NCBI RefSeq assembly: GCF_023159225.1
Contig: NC_063188.1
Coordinates: 18,001,086-18,065,085 of the forward strand
Direction of reading: 5' to 3'
From: Perognathus longimembris pacificus
Taxonomy: Eukaryota; Chordata; Mammalia; Rodentia; Heteromyidae
Length of the DNA stretch: 64,000 nt
Part shown: in pieces, positions 36,183 to 48,226 of the stretch
Layout of the letters: each line of letters begins with the position of its first letter
Numbering within the stretch: position 1 is the first letter of the stretch
Program-made: the position numbers and the translations under genes
Notes under the pieces: model-generated
What the model was told of the DNA's origin: nothing
The model's input: only the letters and a program-made list of their open reading frames with translations
Database searches by the model: none

Positions 36183-38794
36183 TGGAAGAACAACGTGGTT
36201 GGAGGTTCAGGCCAATCACTTTCATTACCATCAATATTTCTTAAGAATGGCTTATGAAGCTTTACCTCCTAGTTGTAGCTCATACCAGTATGAGCAGAAT
36301 GAGCATAATTCATGTCTGAGGTGGGGGTGGGATGGGAATTGTGAGCACAAGTGAAGGGACTTAGAGCACAACTAACTACACTGCCCAGTAGCTTTAGAGT
36401 TGATGTCTGACACTATGGATAGGCATAAGAAGAAGATACATAAACATACACGGCCTCATAAACCATCAGACTGCAGGATTATAGACATATTCCATGTATC
36501 TCCACAGGAAATATGGAATTTTAACCATTAGATCTAGTGAAGAGCAGAAGGCCCTGAGTCATGAGGTGCTGAGCTTTCCCTCAGCAGGGATGATGCAAGC
36601 TGGGACACATACAACAGTCTAGAGTTTTCAGTACACTTCCTGCTTTTTTTTAGACAGAGTTTTCAGACTCATGATTCATAAATTACCTTATACTTTGAGA
36701 GGCACATAAGCCAGCCATCAGTGACTATACCTGACCAGCAGGTTGGCAGGGTACCCTAGACCAAGAATTTGTACTTTAGGCATGTGGCAATATTGGTGCC
36801 TACTGAGAGGCTGCTAAAGACTTCACTGACTTGACTGCCTTCAGGGCTGCTCTGGGAACCAGGTTTCAGACCTCTCTCTTCATAGACAGGTGTCAGCCGA
36901 GTTACCTCACACTGGGACACACTTTCATGCCTAAAGCCTGGGGAAGCACTAGAACTAAAATATCGCCTGAGGGAAATCTGCAGCAGGTTTGGCTCTGCAA
37001 ACTTTCCCATTCAGCTAATGAGGAAGGCCTGATTGAAAGCAGCAGAGGGAAATTAAAAGAAAAGAAAAGAAAAAAAACACACAGAGGAAGCAGCCTTAAC
37101 CATAGAAACCGTCTATCCACCCTGTTAAGACTGGGGGCCTGGGCCAATACTCCTGTGATGAATATAAGATTCAAAGAACTTTTGAGACACCTGAACAAAG
37201 TCTTCTGAACTGGATTCTGGGCCCTTCCCTGATATGAGTTCGGTGTCACATACTTGGAAATATTCATATCCACCTAGATCCAAACACTGGGAGGGGGTGG
37301 TGGTGGTGGAAGTGGTGTGCCTATGTTGGGGAATTATGTGGTTCCCATGAAAACTGAATATAACTTTCCAGCCCTCCATGAATCAGGGGTGAAATTCATG
37401 TGGCTAGACTGAGCTCTATTTAGAAGATGATAAGCTGTTGCTTAAAGTTCATAGAGGTCTCAAGGGACATGATGAAGAGAGCAGAGAAGCCAAAAAGTCT
37501 GCTTCCTGCCAGTTTTGTTTATGGCTTAGGTCTAGTTCTCGCTGACATATAAAGGAATTATCACAGTGATTCATATTCATGGCTGATCCAGTCTAGCTTT
37601 CCATTGCCAAGCTCTCAATAGGAGCCCCACTGGACTCACTTGGAGCTGAAATGGGGACCTGGACTCTGAAATCAAGCTCTAAGTCAGGCATAGGGCACTT
37701 ACAAAGAGCGTACTATACACTGAATAAAATATTAGCTATAATATGAATGATTTTTTTTTATCAATTTCACTTTTATGGCTGTACCACTGGTCATACATTG
37801 GGGTTTTCTCATGCCTTACCTCTTTGGAGGAACATGTTTAGCAGGTGAGTATGTATATAAGAACCTGTTCTTTGCCCTCAGTAGTAAACTCCTTCAGAAC
37901 TGTATCCCATCAGTCATGTCCTTTGAGATCCTCAGCTTTGGCTTGAAGTGACAGTAGAATCTGCTTTGGCCTTAACTTCCCTAGACAGGGACTCTTATAG
38001 ACCATCAGGTTACCCAGGATCATCCTGGAGTTGTTCTAAATTAGTGAGATCTTTTTTGTTCCACTGGAATTAGGCTAAATATTTTGTTTACTTTGATACA
38101 AAGACTTGGCATATCCATTGCTTGGGAGCAGGTATGGCAAAAGTACCTCCCATAACAGATGACTTAAAGGTTTTCCATGCTAGGAGATACACTTGAGGGC
38201 AACTGTGATTTTGTTGAACTTTCCATAGGCTTGCAAACTCTGAGGCTCCCAAACTCTGATACATCTGCCCACTCACAGTGTCTTCATCATTCTGCACTCT
38301 CCCTTCTCTTTTCTTCTTGTTGAAATATGTCTCTAATCTTGCAGGCCTCTCAAACGCATCAGTGTTTCCTGCTTCAGTGGTCCCAGTGGAGTCACTCATT
38401 CTGTATTTAATGTATTCTGCACTTTAAATGGGTTTGTTAATTACTCCCTCCTCACTCTGAATTTACTAATTTATTGATCAAATTTCTTTTTGTGCATGTG
38501 AATTTTATTTTGTATGTGCAAAGAATTTATTTGGATCAATTTTATTGACCCCCCCTCTAACCCTGCCTCCTGGGATACTTTCTCAAACTTTAATTAAGTC
38601 TCTGGGAAGTCTCTTTCTTAAAGGGGTGTGTGGGGGAGGACTTTTGCTTCCTTTTGTGAGCATTGATAGCATGTAAGTACTCTCAGTTAAAGTGAGTCTC
38701 ACCACATTCTCCAGTAGGCTGATATTTTTCAGGACAGTTTGAATGGAGAAGAACTACAGAGGCTGTAAAAAGCATGATTCCCCAGATTAGAAGC
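36181..38794. other. No gene confirmed; longest repeat-free stretch with overlapping open frames
   Basis: I recognise no repeat here. Frames of 125 codons (+, 36831-37208) and 123 codons (-, 36902-37273) overlap in opposite strands, and a 103-codon reverse frame lies at 38088-38399. None has a domain, signal peptide or convincing splice sites, and opposite-strand overlap is what chance would give in less AT-rich DNA. Confidence 0.45.
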
Positions 38795-38944
38795 CTCAGT
38801 GTCTCTTGGGAACATGTCAGAAAACAAATTCTCAGCTATACTCTACACAAATTGTGTCCAAAATTCTGGGGTAGTATCCAGCACTTTGTTTTAATAAATC
38901 CAGCAAAAGAATCTGATGCCCACTCAACTGTGAGAACTACTGCT
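38795..38944 (-). mobile_element. MER5A-like hAT-Charlie MITE
   Basis: TCTTGGGAACATGTCAGAAA, CAAATTCTCAGCTATACTC, AATTCTGGGGTAGTATCCAG, TTTTAATAAATCCAGCAAAA, GAATCTGATGCCCACTC, GTGAGAACTACTGC follow MER5A in the opposite sense to 10141-10308. Confidence 0.75.
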
Positions 38945-38945
38945 T

Positions 38946-39148
38946 TAGTCCAGGGCAACTCTACTGACAATTTGTGCCAAATATTTTTTTTGGTGGGGAT
39001 TGGCCTATGCTTTGTAGGATATTTAGTAGTCTTCTAGTCTTTGCTGACTGGATGCAAGACATACTTGAATTGTAACAACCAAACATTTCTCCAGCCATTA
39101 CCAAATGTTTCCAGAGTGGAAAAATCATCCACGATTGAGAATTATTGC
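38946..39148 (-). mobile_element. MER20-like hAT-Charlie MITE
   Basis: Abuts the MER5A. CAGGGCAACTCTACTGACAA, GGCCTATGCTTTGTAGGATA, TTTAGTAGTCTTCTAGTC, GACTGGATGCAAGACATAC, TTGTAACAACCAAACATTTC, CATTACCAAATGTTTCCAGA, CGATTGAGAATTATTG follow MER20 end to end. Confidence 0.8.
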
Positions 39149-39287
39149 ATGAGGGGTTCAATTGCCCTCCCTCTTTTTTTTTTTTTTTTAGAATTATCTC
39201 CTCTTTATTTCCCTTGTGAGCCTGCATATGCCAAATAAATGTGACAGTAAGCACCTCACATTCACATAACGTGCAGTTTTTTTGTGT

Positions 39288-39737
39288 GAAATTATTTTTT
39301 TTATTTATTGTCAAAGCGATACACAGAGAGGTTACAGTTTCATATGTTAGGCCTTGGGTACATTTCTTGTACTGTTTGTTACCTCCTCCCTCTTCCCTCC
39401 TCCCCCCGCCCCTTTCCCTCTCCCCCCATGAGTTGTTCCGTTGGTTTACACCAAATGGTTTTGCAAGTATTGCTTTTGGAGTCGTTTGTTTTTTTATCCT
39501 TTGTCTCTCGATTTTGATATTCCCTTTCACTTCCCTAGTTCTAATACCAGTATATACAGTTTCCAATGTACTCAGATAAGATACAGTGAAAGTGTGGGTA
39601 CAACCACAAGAAGGGGATACAAGAGAATCATCAACAATGGAAGCTACAGTTTCACATGGCATGTTGAAAGTAATTACAACAGTGATATAACAGTTGTTTC
39701 CATAACATGGAGTTCATTTCAGTTAGCATCATCTTTT
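39288..39737 (-). mobile_element. LINE-1 3'UTR fragment
   Basis: Reverse strand: AAAGCGATACACAGAGAGGT, C-rich block 39389-39428, TTTACACCAAATGGTTTTGC, ACTCAGATAAGATACAGTG, CATAACATGGAGTTCATTTC. Flanks near 39272 (TGCAGTTTTTTTGTGTG) and 39738 (TGCAGTTTTGTTTTGTGTT) are similar and may be the duplication. Forward frames of 105-112 codons here are 3'UTR. Confidence 0.9.
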
Positions 39738-39756
39738 GCAGTTTTGTTTTGTGTTT

Positions 39757-40454
39757 GAGATATATATATATTTCCTTTTTCCAAGTAGTCTATTGTGGTC
39801 TAGGTAGACAATAAGCCAAAGAGCCCAGCTTATTTTAATAGTCCATTTGACCTCCTAGGTTTAGTTATCTACCTCTTCGTGTTTATAAAAATCCTCTTAA
39901 CTTTTCCAGAGGGTGATCTGATTTTCATATTCCTCAGAGATTTGAGATCATGTCCAGGCTATGAAAAAAAGATGCTGGAAATAATCAGATTATACCAAAA
40001 GCAAGGAGAGGGAAGGGGGTAGGTGGAGCAGCAGCTTCTGCTCATACCCTTATTCCTGCTGAGCATAGCTAAAAGTGTCCCTTGTGAAGAGAACCGATGA
40101 AAATTACCATTATTGCTTAAATAGCTTAGGTCAAACGAATTGCTTGTATGAAAATCATATTGACCAACCTGCTTCTTCTATGCATATCCACTGCCTTCTA
40201 TCCTTCCTCTACTTCTGGTCCACAGTAAGCCTGCCCTTTAGGTTGTCCTGGGTGACTTCATCTCCACTTCTCTATGTGTTAGTGCCAAAGAACATGAAGA
40301 TTCAGGGTGGTTCTGGGCATAGTGCAATGCCACATCAACTTGAGTTACTGGTCCACTGACAGAAGAACCAGTAAGAGGATCTACTGAAGAAATGTTCCAT
40401 CATGTCTGTCTGAGAGAGATGAGGTATCTAACTCTAAGTAGTACTCTTTTTCAT
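39757..40454. other. No gene or recognisable repeat
   Basis: Unique DNA with short frames; the 94-codon frame 40075-40359 has no motif. Confidence 0.5.
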
Positions 40455-40672
40455 TTGCTGGTACTGGGTTTGAACTCAGGGTTTTGTCCTTGCTCAACTT
40501 AGTTGCTTATGACTAGTACACTATCAATTGACTCATACCTTCAGCCTTGTTCTTTGCTGGTTATTTTGTCAATAGAATATCTAAAATTCTTCTGCCTAGG
40601 CTAGCTTTGAACTAAGATCTTCCAGATCTCAGCTCCCCGAATAGCTAAGATTAAAGACATGAGCTACCAGCA
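40455..40672 (-). mobile_element. B1-like + tRNA-like composite SINE
   Basis: Reverse strand: TTGCTGGTACTGGGTTTGAA and CTCAGGGTTTTGTCCTTGCT (tRNA-like half), then GCCTAGGCTAGCTTTGAACT, CAGATCTCAGCTCCCCGAAT and GACATGAGCTACCAGC (B1 half). Old. Confidence 0.7.
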
Positions 40673-42221
40673 TTCAACCTGAATTTTCCTCAGGCCTTCT
40701 GGGTATTTGCTACTCACCCAGGCCAAGTGGTTAATCAAAAAACAACAAACTGCAAGTATTTCCTTGGTACCATTCTAGATAGACCATGGAACATTACTAA
40801 AATAAGTTTACAATACAATGTCAGTTGATTTAGGTTTCCATACACATTTTCACAGAATTGGTGACATGTAAATTGGTTCTGCTTCTTCCAGAGTTGACAA
40901 CATTCTCAAGTGAAAATTAAAAAGAAAAACCAAACATGACCAGAACCATAAACTTGCTTTTCAGTTGCAGTCAGCTGAATTCTGACACCTAATAATGTAT
41001 GGCATAGTGCTGATAATGGCAACAAAAGATTTATTAACTAAACCTTAAACCTTTAATATGACTCTCAAGAAGTTGTTTGGTTGAGAAATCTGCAAAACAA
41101 CAATGGAGAGCAAAAATGAAGAAGAGTAGGAAATGTGTTGCTAAAATAGCTTCTGCTAGTGGAAATAAATTAATAAATGTGTTACTAATAGGAAATCAGT
41201 TTTTCTCTGCTCTGGTTTAACTAATGTCAACAACTTTTGCAAAGCATGTAAAATTTAGCCCCAAGTTTTAGACCTTCCTTGTGTAGAAAGAATCTAAAAA
41301 TGTCTTTATTGGCTCACTGAATTAAAACTTTCAGGCCCTTCTCCCTTCTCCCTGCCTGTACTGATGGTGCTCTGCTAGGTGTGCATTTGTATTTTCAGAG
41401 GCACATGTGTTCCTGTCTTGACTCTCCTTTCTCACCTTGATTTCTTTACACTTGGTAACCTGGTTCCCATAGAAGCTGCCAGTAGGAATTGCTTCCTAGT
41501 GCTGTCTTTAGAAATGCTGTTCACGTGTACCTGCAGCAGAAGTGAATCTCAGTCCACAACTCAGGTGTGCATAAAGTGTAGCTTTTTTAATTTCTGTTAA
41601 GTTGTGGAAAAAAGCATGAAGATCAGAATTTTTAATTAAGTGTTGGCTGTTTATAGAAAGTACATTACAGGAAGGAAGTAGAGAAGTACTAGCCGGAGGC
41701 CAGGATGCCACACCTCACATCCTTACATCAAAATTGCAGGCAATTATACCCATGGGAAACTTAAGACCCCTTCTCATTAATTATGATAGCAGGAGTTGGA
41801 GATACTCATGATTATCAAGTAGAGAAGGTTAAGATGTTATATCATGCATGCCAGGAGTAATCCCCCTTTCTCTTGTATACTAGACTATTTGGTATGATGC
41901 AATTACTAGATATAAGTTAGAAAAATTCTAAGAGGTGTGTTGGTATTATACATTTGAAACGGAAGTCATTGTGTCTGTGTAGTGAAACATTAGGGATCTA
42001 TCATTCATGCTGGAAACCCTTCTGTTTTATTCTTGACATGTGACATATCTTTTCATGGATGCTCTAATTTCTTCTTTAGAGTTCATCCTCAGTGAATCTC
42101 TGATTCCCCTAGAGTAACACATTTTTATCAGCACATGAACATGACTGTGAATATCCACCAGTTTATACTTGTTCATCATCACTGTAAGAGAGAGTCAGAG
42201 TAAATCCTCATCTCAAGAAAT
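40673..42221. other. No gene or recognisable repeat
   Basis: Unique AT-rich DNA with short frames only. Confidence 0.5.
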
Positions 42222-42420
42222 AAACTGGTCATGATGGATCATGTCTGTAATCCCAGCTATGTGGGAAATATAGGTAGGAAGATGGCAGTTTGAAGCCAGC
42301 CTGAGAAAAAGCTTGAGACTCTATCTGAAAAATAAAGCAAAAAGGTGACATGACTCAACTGGCAGTACTTGTCTAGCAAGTGCAAGTCCTGATTTGAAAC
42401 TCTTCAAATTCCAGTATTAG
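42222..42420 (+). mobile_element. B1-dID type composite SINE
   Basis: B1/7SL half: TGATGGATCATGTCTGTAAT, CCCAGCTATGTGGGAAATAT, GCAGTTTGAAGCCAGCCTGA. tRNA half from about 42343: GGTGACATGACTCAACTGGC, GTCTAGCAAGTGCAAGTCCT, with a degenerate B box. B1-dID dimers are known from several rodent families. The tRNA half lacks the extra segment seen in Geo monomers. Confidence 0.75.
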
Positions 42421-42707
42421 AGACTGGGAAAAAGAGAGGTAGAGAAGAAACCCAGAGGCAATGGGAAGCATCAATGAAAGGCCTTTCGGTAGATGATACA
42501 AACTCCAACGATAATTAATGTTAGCATGATTAAGAAGACTTGATAGCAGCCCAATTGTTTCCCACTTCATAGCATTAGTCCTGAAGATATCTATCTGCAC
42601 ATTTTAATTGTGGTCTTCATCTCCGTGAGTTACACATGCCAGGAGTGATGCCCCTTTCTCTTTTACACGAAAGACTATCCAGGATTTTGATTTCCTATCT
42701 AGCGTTT
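42421..42707. other. No gene or recognisable repeat
   Basis: Unique spacer. Confidence 0.5.
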
Positions 42708-42722
42708 AAGATTGTAAATGTT

Positions 42723-43122
42723 CACAAGGGCTCAATAGCTATGTGCATGTGATCACATAAAATGATGCTTATTGAAATGAAGTCAAGAAATGGAAACAAT
42801 AGATTTTATTTTACTTTTTGTCTTTTTCCCCCTTTTGTCACTGTTTTTCACTTCTGTACCTTCTGTCTTGTATGTAAGTTTATGTGATTTGGGGAGAGTA
42901 AGGGGAGCACAGAGATAGTGTGACAAAGGGTGAATAAATTCAGCAGTGATACTCACTAGACACTATGTTGAGAATGAACTATATAACTTGGAGGGAAGGA
43001 GGGGTTGGAAGGATAAAACTGGGAGTGAATTAGAGAATAGGTGACACTATTCAAAATGAAATGTACTCAATACTAGAGTTATGTAACTATAACCCCTCTA
43101 CACATCACTTTTACAATAAAAA
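42723..43122 (+). mobile_element. LINE-1 3'UTR, 5'-truncated, perfect target-site duplication
   Basis: Sense-strand L1 tail: CTCAATAGCTATGTGCATGT, AGCAGTGATACTCACTAGAC, G-rich GGAGGGAAGGAGGGGTTGG, ACTATAACCCCTCTACACAT, then AATAAAAAAA. Flanks AAGATTGTAAATGTT at 42708-42722 and 43123-43137 are identical. Confidence 0.95.
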
Positions 43123-43137
43123 AAGATTGTAAATGTT

Positions 43138-44751
43138 ATCTGTATTCTTCACAAGAGTTAAGTTTGCTTTGTTTTGATGGGGGAAGGTCTTTAATTAATT
43201 CCCTGACTGACAGGCAGGGTCTTATGCTAGTAAATGTATGTTTCTGTGGGGTGATCTAGAGTGGATCTATCACTTGTGAGTTTGAAGCCTTTTGTTTTCT
43301 AGAACACCTGTACAGAGATCTAGTCCTCTAACTCGCCATGGGTATCTTGTTGCCAAGTCCAGTGTTGTCTGTAGCCTGCACACATAGTAAAAGAAATTGT
43401 GAATGTTAGCCTTGGACTATAAGAATGCAATGTATCTTTCAACATTTGAGGGAAACTGCTGGAGTACTAGGTAGATGAGAATTTCATCTAGGTTGCATAC
43501 CACACAGCAGTTACTTGTAACTCACATGTTCATTCATAATTTGAGAGGCTTTAGGCCACTTAAGGCCTCTTTTGGAGCAGAATGTACTTCATCCTTGCTT
43601 AAAGTTATAGATTTTACTTTCGCTTCCACTTTGCCAGAGCTTTGAGGGTGGTAAAGCAGATGCATTTGAAATTTGTCTTTTTATGGCTTTAGGTACAAAT
43701 TGAAAATTTTGTCCCCTAAAATAAAAACCACAGTCTTACTTCCTGTTAAGAGGAATTCCCTAAGGAAGAATGTATTCCAGGAGCATTTGTTAAACACAAT
43801 AGAGCATTTTCTTGACTGTAGAGGAAAGCCTTGGGCATTCCAGAGGGAGGATAAAAAAGCACATCACAAGTAAGATGTGGGAGCATCCCACTGCCCAGAA
43901 GCAGTCAATAAAATCAATTTGCAGGTAGGTGAAGGGACTTCAACTCCAGTCATGTCCTCTATCACATTTGTAACAGCTTCCTGGCATTATAAGCAGCACA
44001 AAGTGTGAAGCTAACACACGCTGAGAAGATGCTATATTGAAAAATTCTAGTATATGTAAGTCCTTTTTTAAAAAAATTTAATCTATCACCTGGCTCCTTT
44101 TGATTGTGTTTACCTTAGATGGAATGTGTGTGCTAGGACAAGATGGAAGGCCTTACAGGCCACAGGATTCCTGTCAATATATTAGGATTAGAGGTAGAGG
44201 AGGCCTCTTGTTGTCTAAGCTCTCCAGTGAGATTCCATTCTGTGGATAGGGTAGAGTGGTCTTGTCCAGTATACAGGGGCATCTTCTGTGGGCCAAGAAT
44301 CTGTATGTCTGTGTGAGAAGCAGTGTAAGCAGCTGTGTTACCTCAAGCATGTCTCTTTGAAGTATTTTAGCTGTCTGACAGATATGCTTTGCAATAAAAT
44401 ATTTCTTCAAAGTTAAATAAATTTATAAAGCCACATGCCTATAGGCTTTAAGATCTTTCAATATTGAAAATTACTTAATAGAAATTCACTTTGAAATCAT
44501 AACTCTAAATTAATTATACATCTCTAGTTATATTTACAAGGCTTTCACTAACAAGGTGAATTCCTTAATGATTCACAAATATATAGAGTATCAAATATGC
44601 ACAGCTTCTTGATACAGAAATAGAAATACAGTGGGATCTTTCTTTTAGAATCCTCTACAGCTCATTAAAAATTTTCCCACCCAATATCAGATTTAATCAG
44701 TGACGATGGCACCGGAGATTTATTTTTTATACTCTCATATTTTTATTTTTT
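43138..44751. other. No gene or recognisable repeat
   Basis: Unique DNA with short frames only. Confidence 0.5.
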
Positions 44752-45202
44752 TTCTTTCAAATTTTTATTATCAAACTGATGTACAGAGAGGTTACAGTTT
44801 CATATGTTAGGCATTGGATACATTTCGTGTACTGTTTGTTACCTCATCCTTCATTCCCTCCTCCCCCCTCCCTTTTTCCCTTTCCCCCCATGAGTTGTTC
44901 AGTTCATTTACACCAAACAGTTTGCAAGTATTGCTTTTGTAGTTGTTTGTATTTTTTTTTACCCTAAATACCACTGTTTACCAGTATACATGGTTTCCAA
45001 TATACTCAGATAAGATACAGAGATAGTGTAGGTACAACCACAGGAAGGGGATACAAGAGGATCATCAATAATAGAAGCTACAGTTACACATAGCACATTG
45101 ACAGTCATTACAACAGTGATATAACAATCGTTTCCATAACATGGAGTTCATTTCACTCAGCATCATCTTATGTGTTCATAAGGGTATAGCTATTGGGCTC
45201 TT
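44752..45202 (-). mobile_element. LINE-1 3'UTR fragment
   Basis: Reverse strand: ATTATCAAACTGATGTACAG, C-rich block 44850-44890, TTTACACCAAACAGTTTGCA, CTCAGATAAGATACAGAG, CATAACATGGAGTTCATTTC, GGTATAGCTATTGGGCTCTT. L1 similarity stops at the start of the hairpin at 45202. No duplication found. Confidence 0.93.
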
Positions 45203-45244
45203 GATATTATACATAGGGCATCCTGGACCCTATGTATAATATCA
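45202..45244. repeat. Perfect 17-bp inverted repeat with 9-nt loop
   Basis: Left arm (T)GATATTATACATAGGG ends at 45218, loop CATCCTGGA, right arm CCCTATGTATAATATC(A) from 45228. All 17 pairs are perfect. It begins exactly where L1 similarity ends. Confidence 0.97.
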
Positions 45245-45979
45245 TAACCCCAAGAGGTAAATTATAAGCAACTTAGTGCACTTCCCTGGGTTAAAGTTCC
45301 ATATATTACATAATAACTCTACACTTTACATTCATAATAACTGCACTTTCCATCCAAGCAGGAAATAATAATCTAGGTTCATTGTGTTCATCTACTGGAA
45401 CCAAGCCATTCCCTAAAACTAGGCTCTTTCTGAAGCTTATCAATTCCAAGCAAATGGGAAGTAAATTGTTTTCTGGAGCTTGTTATCCCAGGGCAAGCAG
45501 GAACTAGCCAGGAGGAAGAAGCAAAGTGTACATGACCAGGTGAGAAAGATGCTTGCCAGGGAGACAGGGTGATAGGGGTGGTGGGGAGGAAGTAAAGTGT
45601 ACGTGACAGGATGATGCTTAGTCATAAAATGGAGACATTCTGTTTGGAAATGGATGAGGTTCTAAGATATGCTAATATTTCTCCCCCAATTCATGTTCTT
45701 AGGATCATTCATATACTAAAGATACTTAATTTTATGCAAATTTTAACTAATAGCATACTTAAATACTGATTTTATTTGGGTACTTCAATTCTAGATATTT
45801 TGTCTTTGACTGATTTAAGATTACAGTTTATAGGTCATTCTGATATTCTTCTTGAGTCATAAATGTCCTTCAAATGATATATTTACCATTTCAGTTTCTA
45901 TGTTGTCCATGGATACAAGAGATTAAACATTATTATTTCCTGAATGAGAAATAGTGCTCTGTAGAAATGCATTGTATTT
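45245..45979. other. No gene or recognisable repeat
   Basis: Contains an imperfect local duplication of GAAGAAGCAAAGTGTACATG (45516) and GAGGAAGTAAAGTGTACGTG (45586), about 70 bp apart. Otherwise unique. Confidence 0.5.
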
Positions 45980-46320
45980 TACTCATTTACTTCTAGAATC
46001 ATGTTACTATCTTTGCTTGTGTGTTGTTATGAAATCATGGATTTTCATAAAGTTATATTTTAGTCAAGTACAGTCATCATTCCTTTCTTGATGTGCAAAT
46101 TGTCACAATTTTGGCTATTGGGAGTCTTATAATTTTGCCTCTATATGCATCTAGCATGACCATCCAGTTTTGTTGTGCTTTGGGCATGAGCTATTCCAGT
46201 CTTTTTGTGTCTTTCTGCTGCAGACATAGAATCACTTTTTTCTTTCTCAAAGAGCCATGATTCCTTTGAGTGGAATAAAAAGAGCATCAGAGATCAGAAT
46301 CTGAGCACTAGAGGTTACTG
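45980..46320. mobile_element. Ancient L1M-like fragment
   Basis: ATTGTCACAATTTTGGCTAT, TGGGAGTCTTATAATTTTGC, TTCTCAAAGAGCCATGATTC, CTTTGAGTGGAATAAAAAGA, ATCTGAGCACTAGAGGTTAC recall an old L1M segment. Orientation not determined; diverged. Confidence 0.4.
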
Positions 46321-46440
46321 TGGAGGTATTTTGCTTTTGGGTCACTTTTAATGAACCAAGGTAGAAAAATAAATTGTGCTCTTTCTTGTTTCAATTGTTG
46401 TTCTACCTCATTTATAATGGTATAGATTATTTTTAATGAT

Positions 46441-46641
46441 TTTTTTGTGCCAGTCCTAGGGCTTAAACTCAGGGCCTGGGCTCTGACTCTGAGCTTTTTG
46501 CTCAAGGCCAATGTTCTACCATTTGAACCACAGCTACAATTCTGGCTTTTTGATGATTAATTGGGGATAAGAGTCTTACAGGCTTTCTTGCCTCACTGGC
46601 TTTGAACTGAGATCCATAGGCTTGAGCCACTCTCCTGGCTT
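46441..46641 (-). mobile_element. B1-like + Geo-like composite SINE
   Basis: Reverse strand: GTGCCAGTCCTAGGGCTTAA, CTCAGGGCCTGGGCTCTGAC, TTTTTGCTCAAGGCCAATGT, CTACCATTTGAACCACAGCT, TGATTAATTGGGGATAAGAG, CTGGCTTTGAACTGAGATCC. The middle of the B1 half is deleted. Confidence 0.8.
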
Positions 46642-47185
46642 CTTTTCTGAATTTTTTATTTATAAAGAATTTCCTGTGAGAGCTTTTCGTGATCTGGTAA
46701 ACAAAAAGATACAGAATGAAGTTCAAGATTTGCTATGCAGTTCTTAATGTTCTTAACTGTTTTTCAACTAAGAATGTGAACTTACATTTATGTATTCCAG
46801 AATCATTCATAACTCCTCCTTCTGTGTGATTAAATCTTTGATGGTTGGCTTCATCCAATCCTTTTTCTTTTCTTTCAGTTTGAGCAACTTGCCTCTTATA
46901 ACTTTGTCTTTTTTAGTTTTTGAAAAGTGAAGATTTTTGGATAACATTTCCTAGTAGAGATAGGAACTGGAGGACATGAGATGATCCACAAACCTGTGTA
47001 CCTGGAGATGACACAAAGATTCACATGCCCAGTTTCCAAGGCTTATTTCACATACCATAGTATAGGATTCATATACATGATTTCTGGCTGAATAGGATAT
47101 TTCTGGTTTATATTATTTAGTTTGTAGTATACTGAAGCTTCATTTGTCATACATTCAATTATTTTAAACTCTACCAAATTCTTTC

Positions 47186-47416
47186 TTTGGAGCGGGGGCA
47201 TGGTACTGAGGCTTGAACTCTAGGCTTCTCACTCTCACTTGGGCTTTTGTGCTCCAGGGTGATAGTCTAGCACTTTAGCTATACCTCTAGTTCTGGCTTT
47301 TTTGCTGGATAGAGATAAGAATCTCTAACACTTTCCTGGGCTGGCTTTGTACTACGGCTCTCAAATCTCAGCTTCCTGAGTAGCTAGGTTTACAGGCATG
47401 AGCTACCAGTACCTCA
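47186..47416 (-). mobile_element. B1-like + Geo-like composite SINE
   Basis: Reverse strand: GGTACTGAGGCTTGAACTCT, TCTCACTCTCACTTGGGC, TAGTCTAGCACTTTAGCTAT, GGATAGAGATAAGAATCTCT, GGGCTGGCTTTGTACTACGG, CTCAGCTTCCTGAGTAGCTA, ACAGGCATGAGCTACCAG. The right half keeps an intermediate form of the Geo insert. Confidence 0.8.
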
Positions 47417-47436
47417 CTTTGTGTGTGCTTGCTTCT

Positions 47437-47592
47437 CACCACAAATACTCTAACCACCTGCTCCATGCCTATTATCTGGCATTTTTACTGGTTAATAGGA
47501 GATAAAGTCTAGTGGACTTTTTTGCCTGGGCTAACCTATAACCTCAGCCTCCCAAGTAGCTAGGATTATAGACATGAGTCATAGGTATTCAT
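47437..47592 (-). mobile_element. B1-like composite SINE, partial
   Basis: TGGTTAATAGGAGATAAAGT, GCCTGGGCTAACCTATAACC, CTCAGCCTCCCAAGTAGCTA, GGATTATAGACATGAGTCAT. Mostly the B1 half, with a scrap of the tRNA half; inserted next to the previous one. Confidence 0.7.
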
Positions 47593-48209
47593 AATTCTAA
47601 TCTTAATTTAGAAAGTTTAACTTTTGCTCTCTATTGCTTAACACTGAAAAATTCACTGATTATACTATGTGCCACTGATAAAATGTTTGCAGTTTATTGA
47701 ATGATTTTTCCAATTAGCATTATTTTCATGCACCAGTATTCACAGTCTTTAATTTACCTGCTGTGGATTAAGGTGATACCCAGAATATTAAAGTACCAAG
47801 TGATTAATAAAACACACACAAATATAACTTCTAAATATTTTCCCCAAACATTTCACCTTTTATATATTTACCAATATCTTTATTGTTTGTATTCTTGTAG
47901 AATTTAATTTTCTTGGATGTTTTGGGATATACTTCCTACTTCTATGTAATTTAAAACTTCCTAAGCCAATTAAAAATAGTAGGAAATAGAACCCAATAAT
48001 TACTAGAAAACATTTCAAGTTTACCTAAAAGCTGCATAGTTTTGTTTTCTCTATGGATTTGAAACATTTCCAGATAGTTTATTTCTCTGAGACGTAAGAG
48101 AATGCTTTTTAGGATTGTATCAATCCCTGCTGAGTTTTCCTGGATTATTGTTTTACTTACATAAAACTGGGATCAAATATGCTATATCCCCATTTTCTAT
48201 AGATACAGC
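47593..48209. other. No gene or recognisable repeat
   Basis: Unique AT-rich DNA. Confidence 0.5.
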
Positions 48210-48226
48210 ACAAAATTTCATTCTTT

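Noticed and set aside
38961..39662. Longest open frame in the window (233 codons, reverse strand)
   Set aside because: It runs through a MER20-like MITE and an L1 3'UTR. No domain, low-complexity Lys run from a T tract. An artefact.
39241..39758. Overlapping forward frames of 69-112 codons
   Set aside because: Translation of the L1 3'UTR pyrimidine tract; the same words (FPFPP, CSVHLHQ) recur wherever this UTR occurs.
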